Assembly (NCBI GenBank): GCA_034440575.1
Contig: JAOTOL010001458.1
Location: forward strand, 709,501-773,500
Length of the DNA stretch: 64,000 nucleotides
Direction: 5' to 3'
Origin: Imbricaverruca yamaguchii
Taxonomy: Eukaryota > Arthropoda > Thecostraca > Neoverrucidae
The first letter of the stretch is position 1. Every line of letters begins with the position of its first letter. Position numbers and translations under genes: made by a program. This document shows positions 45,505-53,589 of the stretch, in pieces. A model generated the notes under the pieces. It was not told where the DNA came from, ran no database searches, and was given only the letters and a program-made list of their open reading frames with translations.

Positions 45505-48452
45505 CAGGTCGTCCGACTGGCCAGGTCTACTGTGCCGCATCCCCTGGCAGGTCGTCTGACTGGCCAGGCCTACTGTGCCGCATCCCCTGGCAGGTCGTCC
45601 GACTGGCCAGGTCTACTGTGCCGCATCCCCTGGCAGGTCGTCCGACTGGTCAGGTCTACTGTGCCGCATCCCCCGGGCAGGTCGTCTGACTGGCCAGGTC
45701 TACTGTGCCGCATCCCCTGGCAGGTCGTCCGACTGGCCAGGTCTACTGTGCCGCATCCCCCTGGCAGGTCGTCCGACTGGCCAGGTCTACTGTGCCGCAT
45801 CCTGGCAGGTGTCCGACTGGCCAGGTCTACTGTGCCGCATCCCGGCAGGTCGTCCGACTGGCCAGGTTGCTGTGCCGCATCCCCTGGCAGGTCGTCCGAC
45901 TGGCCAGGTCTGCTGTGCCGCATCCCTGGCAGGTCGTACTGGCCGGTCTTGTGGGGCCTACTGTGCCCATCCTGGCAGGTCGTCGACTGGCCAGGTCTAC
46001 TGTGCCGCATCCTGGCAGGTGTCCGACTGGCCAGGCCTGCTGTGCCGCATCCCTGGCAGGTCGTCCGACTGGCCAGGTCTACTGTGCCGCATCCCTGGCA
46101 GGTCGTCCGACTGGCCAGGTTACTGTGCCGCATCCTGGCAGGTCGTCCGACTGGCCAGGTCTACTGTGCCGCATCCCTGGCAGGTCGTCCGACTGGCCAG
46201 GTCTACTGTGCCCATCCCTGGCAGGTCGTCCGACTGGCCAGGTCTACTGTGCCGCATCCCTGGCAGGTCGTCCGACTGGCCAGGTCTACTGTGCCGCATC
46301 CCTGGCAGGTCGTCCGACTGGCCAGGTCTACTGTGCCCATCCTGGCAGGTGTCCGACTGGCGGTTGCTGTGCCGCATCCCTGGCGGGTCGTCCGACTGGC
46401 CAGGTCTACTGTGCCGCATCCCTGGCAGGTCGTCCGACTGGCCAGGTCTACTGTGCCGCATCCCCGGGCAGGTCGTCCGACTGGCCAGGTCTACTGTGCC
46501 GCATCCCTGGCAGGTCGTCCGACTGGTCAGGTCTACTGTGCCGCATCCCCTGGCAGGTCGTCCGACTGGCCAGGTCTACTGTGCCGCATCCCCTGGCAGG
46601 TCGTCCGACTGGCCAGGTCTACTGTGCCGCATCCCCGGGCAGGTCGTCCGACTGGCCAGGTCTACTGTGCCGCATCCCCTGGCAGGTCGTCCGACTGGCC
46701 AGGTCTACTGTGCCGCATCCCCTGGCAGGTCGTCCGACTGGTCAGGTCTACTGTGCCGCATCCCCCTGGCAGGTCGTCCGACTGGCCAGGTCTACTGTGC
46801 CGCATCCCCTGGCAGGTCGTCCGACTGGCCAGGTCTACTGTGCCGCATCCCCGGCAGGTCGTCCGACTGGCCAGGTCTACTGTGCCGCATCCCTGGCAGG
46901 TCGTCCGACTGGCCAGGTCTACTGTGCCGCATCCCTGGCAGGTCGTCCGACTGGCCAGGCCTACTGTGCCGCATCCCCTGGCAGGTCGTCCGACTGGCCA
47001 GGTCTACTGTGCCGCATCCCCTGGCAGGTCGTCCGACTGGCCAGGTCTACTGTGCCGCATCCCCTGGCAGGTCGTCCGACTGGCCAGGTCTACTGTGCCG
47101 CATCCCCTGGCAGGTCGTCGACTGGCCAGGTCTACTGTGCCGCATCCCTGGCAGGTCGTCCGACTGGCCAGGTCTACTGTGCCGCATCCCCTGGCAGGTC
47201 GTCCGACTGGCCAGGTCTACTGTGCCGCATCCCTGGCAGGTCGTCCGACTGGCCAGGTCTACTGTGCCGCATCCCTGGCAGGTCGTCCGACTGGCCGGTC
47301 TTACTGTGCCGCATCCCTGGCAGGTCGTCCGACTGGCCAGGTCTACTGTGCCCATCCCCTGGCAGGTCGTCCGACTGGCCAGGTCTACTGTGCCGCATCC
47401 TGGCAGGTCGTCCGACTGGCCAGGTCTACTGTGCCGCATCCTGGCAGGTCGTCCGACTGGCCAGGTCTACTGTGCCGCATCCCTGGCAGGTCGTCCGACT
47501 GGCCAGGTCTACTGTGCCGCATCCCTGGCAGGTCGTCCGACTGGCCAGGTCTACTGTGCCGCATCCCCGGGCAGGTCGTCCGACTGGCCAGGTCTACTGT
47601 GCCGCATCCTGGCAGGTCGTCCGACTGGCCAGGTCTACTGTGCCGCATCCCTGGCAGGTCGTCCGACTGGCCAGGTCTACTGTGCCGCATCCCCCTGGCA
47701 GGTCGTCCGACTGGCCAGGTCTACTGTGCCGCATCCCCGGGCAGGTCGTCTGACTGGCCAGGTCTACTGTGCCGCATCCCCTGGCAGGTCGTCCGACTGG
47801 CCAGGTCTACTGTGCCGCATCCCCTGGCAGGTCGTCCGACTGGCCAGGTCTACTGTGCCGCACCTGGCGGTCGTCTGACTGGCCAGGTCTACTGTGCCGC
47901 ATCCCCTGGCAGGTCGTCCGACTGGCCAGGTCTACTGTGCCGCATCCCTGGCAGGTCGTCCGACTGGCCAGGTCTACTGTGCCGCATCCCTGGCGGTCGT
48001 CCGACTGGCCAGGTCTACTGTGCCGCATCCCTGGCAGGTCGTCCGACTGGTCAGGTCTACTGTGCCGCATCCCCTGGCAGGTCGTCCGACTGGCCAGGTC
48101 TACTGTGCCGCATCCCCTGGCAGGTCGTCCGACTGGTCAGGTCTACTGTGCCGCATCCCCTGGCAGGTCGTCCGACTGGTCAGGTCTACTGTGACGCATC
48201 CCCTGGCAGGTCGTCCGACTGGCCAGGTCTACTGTGCCGCATCCCCTGGCAGGTCGTCCGACTGGTCAGGTCTACTGTGCCGCATCCCCTGGCAGGTCGT
48301 CTGACTGGCCAGGTCTACTGTGCCGCATCCCCCGGGCAGGTCGTCCGACTGGTCAGGTCTACTGTGCCGCATCCCCCGGGCAGGTCGTCCGACTGGTCAG
48401 GTCTACTGTGCCGCATCCCCTGGCAGGTCGTCTGACTGGCCAGGTCTACTGT
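45505..48452. repeat. 43-bp satellite, about 68 copies
   Basis: The unit is AGGTCGTCCGACTGGCC then AGGTCTACTGTGCCGCAT then CCCCTGGC. Most changes are indels in the C-run or loss of one to seven bases, so the phase drifts. The unit is not a multiple of three and lacks stops in all three plus-strand frames, giving overlapping frames of up to 967 codons that are artefacts. Each unit carries two CAG|GT words. The array is flanked upstream by CATCACAGTCGAGCAGGTCG and ends at CTACTGTCGG. No spacers are present, so it is not CRISPR-like. Confidence 0.97.
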
Positions 48453-48574
48453 CGGAGCGACGTTGAGCGAAGCAGGAGTGTAAGCTTCCGGACTTAAGAG
48501 GGGCACCGTGTCCCGTACACCATCCAAAGACCGAATGCCACTGCCGTAGCTGAGGAGAAATGGTGCAGGGTCTC

Positions 48575-48775
48575 ATGCCGCAAGTCTCGCGTCCGCTGAA
48601 GTACCTGTTGGTCTTGCTTGCAGGCACCACGACTGCAGAGAGGTCGTTCAGCAGCCTGAGGTGGTTGAAGGGATAGTTGTGAGGCGCCATGGATCAGATG
48701 AATTTAAACCCCTAGCCGTTATCTGCATTCACGAGAAGGTAGTGGACCAGCTGGTGAATCCTGGAATCTCGTAGC
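48575..48775 (+). pseudogene. hAT transposase C-terminal (dimerisation) fragment
   Basis: One frame reads LKYLLVLLAGTTTAERSFSS then LRWLKG and a stop; another reads GAMDQMNLNP; a third continues LAVICIHEKVVDQLV. Joined in order these match the hAT dimerisation region, where a T-x-E/A-RSFS-LR-LK block is followed by an RL-x-L-A-L-x-IH block. Two frameshifts and a nonsense codon show that it is dead. The rest of the transposase is missing, and the 43-bp satellite lies immediately upstream. Confidence 0.75.
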
Positions 48776-48894
48776 GGACTTCACCTCTCGTCATGAAACA
48801 TGTGTGCGGCCGTTCGGAAACTTAAAAAAACGTCAATCCTCTTCAAAATAATCTTCTATCTGAGGACGCCTTTTTAGTATTCTATACGAGGACG

Positions 48895-49150
48895 CCAGTG
48901 CAGGGTCGTCGACCCCACGACGCCAGCTCAAAGTCGCCTGTCCCACGACTCCAGCTCAGGGTCGTCGACCCCACACCAGTTCGTCGGCCCCGTGACACCA
49001 ATTCAGAGTCGCCTGTCTTACGACTTCAGGTCAGGGTCGACGACCCCACAACATCACATCAGAGTCGTCTGCGACATTGCACCAGTTCAGAGTCGTCGAC
49101 CCTACAACACCGGTTCAGAGTCTCGGGCCCCACGACACCGACGCAGAGAT
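48895..49150. repeat. ~29-bp minisatellite, about 9 diverged copies
   Basis: Units contain CAG(G/A)GTCGTCGACCCCACGAC and CCAG.TC. Divergence is high. Confidence 0.8.
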
Positions 49151-49242
49151 GTTCGTGACGGGCGGCCTGTGCATTTTCCTCACACTCAATGACACAACTC
49201 ACGTCGAGTAAGACCGATGTACGATCGGACGATGGCACGCAT

Positions 49243-49325
49243 CTGTCCTTCGCTGTCTTTCGCTGTCTTTCGCTGTCTTTCGCTGTCTTTCGCTGTCTTT
49301 CGCTGTCTTTCGCGGTCTTTCGCCA
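49243..49325. repeat. 10-bp TCTTTCGCTG repeat, about 8 copies
   Basis: Pure head-to-tail decanucleotide units, the last of which read TCTTTCGCGG and TCTTTCGCCA. Confidence 0.95.
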
Positions 49326-49465
49326 TCGAAGTCGGCCCTGGCTTTGGGACAGTGCTTTGAGACTGTTATCGGCTGTTGGATTGTTGGTTCTGTCCGCTCT
49401 GACCGCCCAATGGCCGGTACAGCAGCTTAATGACCCCTACGAACACTTGTCCTCTGTGGTGGTCG

Positions 49466-49626
49466 GGGACGAGTAGCCTAGGGGTAAGTTGCTCGTCTCA
49501 CAATCGAAAGGCTGTGAGTTCGACTCTCACCTGTCGCTACTCTTCGCCCGCGGCGACCAATCGGCGTGAGAGATTGGCGACGCTACATGACTCAACGGTC
49601 GATGTGTCGTAAAACCAATAACCAAA
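49466..49626 (+). mobile_element. tRNA-derived SINE, family 2, with perfect 14-bp TSD
   Basis: Head GACGAGTAGCCTAGGGGTAA (A-box region), B box GTGAGTTCGACTCTCACC, and a body containing CGACCAATCGGCGTGAGAG and ATGACTCAACGGTCGATG. The A-rich tail is AAAACCAATAACCAAA. It is flanked by CTCTGTGGTGGTCG at 49452-49465 and 49627-49640 with no mismatch. It is the same family as 24024-24186 (161 versus 163 bp). Confidence 0.92.
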
Positions 49627-49640
49627 CTCTGTGGTGGTCG

Positions 49641-50860
49641 TGGAACATATCTGGCCACTCGGGGACCTCTTGATGGTTGGGGTCATTTTCGTTGATTCTG
49701 GGATTCCCTTATCGCTCACCATTCAGGGAATTGGTGCAAGCACTAACCTACTACACTAGACTACACTACAAACTATATTACATGTAGTTACCCTTTTGGC
49801 AAAGCTGCCGCTCTGCCAAAAGGGTAATTAAACTAAACAATTTGATGATCACATGGCTCCCTTGACATAGTGGTAAAAAAACGGAGTTTTCCGAACGGAT
49901 GGGCTGAAAAGGCGCCCGTGCAAGGGACCTTGGAACCATCTGCATGGTTTCCTTGGAGGGTCCCCTATGGGTTCCTTGTATCCCCCTCCACCACCACGTG
50001 AAACCCTCGGCGGAGGCGATGTCTGCCCGCACTGCGTCTTGAAGACTTTCCGCTGAGGGCAGGACTGATTGATACCAAGTGATTTTTCAGTTTTATTGTC
50101 AATTGTACGCGGGAAATGCATTTCACTGACAGCTAAAAAGGAAGTGACCTGGCTTGACCTTGCAGGTTATTGTCTGAGATATATAGCCTGCCGTGAGTTT
50201 GTCGTATAGATGGAAGTGGCTACTCACTACCACTTCCGGATATCATAGGAACATAGGCCATGACACCGCAACAACTCGCAAGGTCGATTTTGATTTTAAA
50301 AAAACGTTTGCACGAAAATGGTATTTTTCAGAGACAAATGCATTTCATTCAACGGATATTGTCTTAAGCGGACACACCGAATGTTAGCATTATAATCTTA
50401 ACTGGTTCCCAAAATCGCAGAAACGAGTACGAAATCCTCCACCCAACCAACCGAAAGCCAGCCTTCTGGATCTATCACTGGCCACTGCTCGCTATGCGTC
50501 TGAGCCTCCAAAAGCGTAACGATTCCATTCCATAATTCCATCCATGGAATTAAGCTTGGAATTATACTTCCAAATTAAACATGGTGGAAGCACGTGCTGA
50601 AAAAAAAAGCATCCTCTGCTATCTGATTTCTGACGTTTAATGCTTCTGTGACATGGAGTAAGCGGGCATTGGAAAATAGGGGTATGAATTGGAGTGATGT
50701 TATGTAGATCCCAGTGATAGCACGTGAATGTATCATCAAATAATCCCTTCATAGGACAGGGGAGAGGGGCTAGTTACTTTATGTACTCGATGGCCACGGT
50801 TGCCACCGGGCTTCTGGTCTGGTGCCCTGGCCTTACGTCCTACGTCACCACTCCGAGTCT
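49641..50860. other. Unannotated stretch with one perfect hairpin
   Basis: TTACCCTTTTGGCA (49788-49801) and TGCCAAAAGGGTAA (49814-49827) form a 14-bp stem with a 12-nt loop. No gene recognised. Confidence 0.5.
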
Positions 50861-50864
50861 CGTG

Positions 50865-51175
50865 ATCAAACGCTGAGTCCCGTGATCACCCGCCGAGTCC
50901 CGTGATCACCCGCCGAGCCCCGTGATCACCCGCCGAACCCCGTGATCAGTCGCCGAGCCCCGTGATCAGTCGCCGAGCCCCGTGATCAGTCGCCGAGCCC
51001 CGTGATCAGTCGCCGAGCCCCGTGACCAGTCATTACATCCCGTAATCAGTAGTCGAGTCCCGTGATCAGTCACCAGGTCCCGCGATCAGTCACCGAGTCC
51101 CATGATCAGTCGCCGAGCCCCGTGATCGGTCGCTGAGTCCCGTGATCAGTCACCAGCCCCGTGCTCAATCTTCGA
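50865..51175. repeat. 20-bp array upstream of the V-ATPase G start
   Basis: Units of CGCCGAGCCCCGTGATCAGT recur about 15 times, with diverged edge units. It ends about 140 bp before the start codon of the V-ATPase subunit G gene and so lies in or beside its promoter/5' UTR. Confidence 0.92.
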
Positions 51176-51317
51176 GTCACCTGACCATTATCAGCGCACG
51201 CCCGGCAGATAGCGGCTGTTTTATCGCGGGCGCGCGACCCTGGCCGGGCCGGCTCTTCATCAGTGTGCCGAGTCTGTCTGACGCCACACCAGAGTCTGCG
51301 ACATCGGCTGCGGCACC

Positions 51318-51463
51318 ATGACCCGCACAAGCGAAGGCATCCAGTCCTTGCTCGCCGCCGAGAAAAAGGCCGTCGATAAAATCGAACAGTCCAAACGCAA
51401 TAAGATCCGACGTCTGAAGGAGGCCAAGGAGGAGGCCGACAAGGAGATCGAACAGCTGCAGAG
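51318..51463 (+). CDS. ATP6V1G: V-type proton ATPase subunit G, exon 1
   Basis: ATG at 51318 is preceded by GGCACC, a fair start context. The 48 codons plus two bases begin MTRTSEGIQSLLAAEKKAVD and continue KIEQSKRNKIRRLKEAKEEA, ending DKEIEQLQ; AG then completes an Arg codon with the first base of exon 2. The GIQ-LL-AEK-A---I--A---K-RRLK-AKEEA-KEIE pattern is diagnostic of subunit G, the long helical peripheral-stalk subunit of the V1 sector. It pairs with subunit E and holds the catalytic head during proton pumping into acidic organelles. The donor is AGAG|GTGAGAGG. This exon and exon 2 total 121 aa, like other animals (about 118). GC-rich codon use. Confidence 0.95.
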
Positions 51464-52145
51464 GTGAGAGGAGCACTAACCGGGCAGCTGAAGAGGCCAG
51501 GTGTGACACTAACCGAACAGCTGTAAAGGTGAGAGGTGACTCCAACCGGACAGCTGAAGATGTAAGAGGTGACCCCACCCGGACAGCTGCAGATGTAAGA
51601 GGTGACATTAACCGGACAGCTGCAGATGTAAGAGGTGACTCTAACCGGACAGCTGCAGAGGTGAGAGAAACCCTAACCGAACAGCTGCAGATGTAAGAGG
51701 TGGGCCTAACTGAACAGCTGCAGAGGTGAGAGAGACCCTAACCGGACAGCTGCAAATGTAAGAGGTGACCTTAACCGGACAGCTGCAGATGGAAGAGGTG
51801 ACCCTAACCGGACAGCTGCAAATGTAAGAAGTGACACTAACCGGGCAACTGCAAAGATGATAGATGACCCTAACCAGACAGCTGCAGATGTAAGAGGGAC
51901 AATAACCTGGCAGCCGTACAGGTGAGAGAGACCCTAACCGGACAGCTGAAGATGTAAGAGGTGACTCCAACCGGACAGCTACAGATGTAAGAGGTGACCC
52001 AAACCGGACAGCTGCAGATGTGAGAGGGATCCTAATCGGACAGCTGCAGATGTAAGAGGTGACCCTAACCGGACAGCTGCAGAGGTGAGAGGGACAATAA
52101 CCGGGCAGCCGTACAGGTGAGAGATAAAAGCATTCGGCAGCTACA
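51464..52145 (+). repeat. 33-bp array of duplicated V-ATPase G donor sites
   Basis: About 21 units contain CAGCTGCAGAGGTGAGAG or CAGCTGCAGATGTAAGAG, then GTGACCCTAACCGGA. The exon 1 end is CAGCTGCAGAG|GTGAGAG, so every unit repeats the last 11 exon bases plus a donor-type GTGAGA or GTAAGA. Copies start directly at the exon junction. Units near the start (51484-51550) are more diverged (CAGCTGAAGAGGCC, CAGCTGTAAAGGTGAGAG). Confidence 0.93.
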
Positions 52146-52915
52146 GAAGCGGGTAACAAAAGCAATGATATGCTTTATGGGAAAGACTAGTCCACATCGG
52201 CTCATTTTGTTTCATTTTGATCGTGCCAACTCGTAGCTTGCACGATATCTGATCATTGACCATCAGTACCTTACAGACCAAATGGTCCACTGTGTGACTG
52301 TGAATGTTGTCGCTGGCAATCAGCCTTACCAAACGCCAAGCACACCGTGCTTTCGCATATTCAGACTAGCGCATCATTGCGGAGCAATTGAGGCATCGCC
52401 AGAAACCGACCGACCCAACATAGATCCCAAACTCACTGAAATGCCAGCCTCCATTACTTAACTTGCAATGGCAAATGCAATAAGCGTCTTATGACGAATG
52501 TCCACACCAAGCTTACGCGGCAGTACCTGGTCACTGGTCCGGGCAGTACGTGGTGCCTGTTCAATGCAGGCGTGTTCGCATGCAGAGCGAGCACCGGCGC
52601 TATCATCGCTATCAGGGTGGCTTCTCACGTGAGCTGAGAGTCGGCGTAATCTACGTCACCTTGTCATTTAGCATGGTGGCATGCTCGTTTAACACCTGTG
52701 TTAAAAGCACCAAAAGTTATCCGGTCCAAACCAGCTAATGCTTTTTGTTAGAATAAGTGTATATTGTTTGATGGTGATGGGAAGAATGATGCCCGTCGCT
52801 GCAGGATGATACCCTACTTTCCTACATGAACCCTTGATGTTAACCAGGGCATACAAGGAAAACAGAAAGACCGAGAGACACAGAGGGTCACAGAGAGACA
52901 CAGCAAGACACAGAT

Positions 52916-52916
<1 letters not shown>
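52146..52916 (+). other. Remainder of V-ATPase G intron 1
   Basis: AT-rich unique-looking intron sequence. No gene or inserted element recognised. Confidence 0.6.

Positions 52917-52949
<33 letters not shown>
52917..52949. repeat. (GA)n microsatellite
   Basis: About 16 GA dinucleotides, preceded by CACAGAGAGACACAG-like words. Confidence 0.95.
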
Positions 52950-52953
<4 letters not shown>

Positions 52954-52958
52954 GTGCA

Positions 52959-53135
52959 GTCACCACCCAAATGTCTGACATTTTGCAATCGAAATATCTG
53001 TCACCACCCAAACCCGCTGTTTGCCAGGTTACATGTGGGAGATTCCCGCACCAAGTGTAGGGGCTACCACCCAAATATCTAACATAAACCCGCTGTTTGT
53101 CAGGTCACACGAGGGCGAGTTCCGCAGCAATGAAG
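52959..53135 (+). repeat. Duplicated acceptor region before V-ATPase G exon 2
   Basis: Two blocks share ACCACCCAAA, then AACCCGCTGTTTG(C/T)CAGGT, then a CACGAGGGCGAGTTCCGCA-type sequence. The genuine acceptor is TTTGTCAG|GTCACACGAGGGCGAG at 53104. The upstream copy is TTTGCCAG|GTTACATGTGGGAGATTC at about 53028. A third, shorter ACCACCCAAATGTCTGACAT copy begins at about 52962. The duplication therefore spans the acceptor and at least 20 bases of exon. Confidence 0.88.
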
Positions 53136-53323
53136 TGCTCGACTCCGACACAAAGGGCACCATGCAGACCAAGATGAACGACGAGACGCAGACGCGACTC
53201 GCGAGGATGGAGGCCGAGGTGGCCGAGCACCGGGAGCGCATCGTCCAGAGGATTCTCGAGAAGGTGTACGAGATCACGCCCAAGATGCACGTGAACGCGC
53301 GCTTCGACGAAGAGCAGGAGTGA
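53104..53323 (+). CDS. ATP6V1G: V-type proton ATPase subunit G, exon 2
   Basis: The exon starts after TTTGTCAG and completes the split Arg codon. It continues SHEGEFRSNEVLDSDTKGTM, then QTKMNDETQTRLARMEAEVA, EHRERIVQRILEKVYEITPK and MHVNARFDEEQE before TGA. Charged heptad-like helix, a conserved I/V-x-x-V-x-x-I-x-P-x-(V/M)H near the C-terminus (VYEITPKMH), and overall length fit subunit G. The C-terminal half is more diverged from insect and vertebrate proteins than the N-terminal half, as usual for this family. An antisense open frame over it is a shadow. Confidence 0.95.
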
Positions 53324-53339
53324 ACGTCGCCGGGAGGCG

Positions 53340-53425
53340 TGCACACGCCCGAGTCCCGGACTGCGGGTGGGCGGGGCGCGGACTGCGGGTGGGCGGAGCG
53401 CTGACTGCGGGTGGGCGGGGCGCGG
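53340..53425. promoter_or_regulatory. Three tandem GC-box-bearing units after V-ATPase G
   Basis: GACTGCGGGTGGGCGGGGCGCG recurs three times at about 29 bp, shown here in parts as GACTGCGGGTGGGCG and GGGCGCG. Each unit contains GGGCGGGGC or GGGCGGAGC, matching the Sp1-type GC box. It lies 17-100 bp after the stop codon, i.e. in the likely 3' UTR. It may be a simple GC-rich repeat. Confidence 0.5.
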
Positions 53426-53519
53426 CCCGCTGTCATGCGACAGCTACACGTGACGCGCTCAAGCCACAGACAAAGCCACGGGCCGCCCGACGGCTGACGG
53501 GCGAGATCGTCAGCGGACG

Positions 53520-53582
53520 CCGTGACGTCACGGGCGACGACACGCCGTGACGTCACGGGCGACAACACGCCGTGACGTCATG
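53520..53582. promoter_or_regulatory. Three 25-bp units each with TGACGTCA
   Basis: The perfect 8-bp palindrome TGACGTCA, the full cAMP-response element, occurs at 53523, 53548 and 53573, exactly 25 bp apart, in units CCGTGACGTCACGGGCGAC then (A/G)ACACG. Whether it regulates anything is unknown. Confidence 0.55.
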
Positions 53583-53589
53583 GGCGGCA

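Noticed and set aside
45532..48435. Open frames of 682-967 codons
   Set aside because: They are translations of the 43-bp satellite, overlapping in all three plus-strand frames, with no start context and no domain.
45505..48452. CRISPR-like array
   Set aside because: Units are contiguous with no unique spacers, and the context is eukaryotic.
53029..53568. Minus-strand 179-codon frame over V-ATPase G exon 2
   Set aside because: It is antisense to a firmly identified exon and has no recognisable protein.
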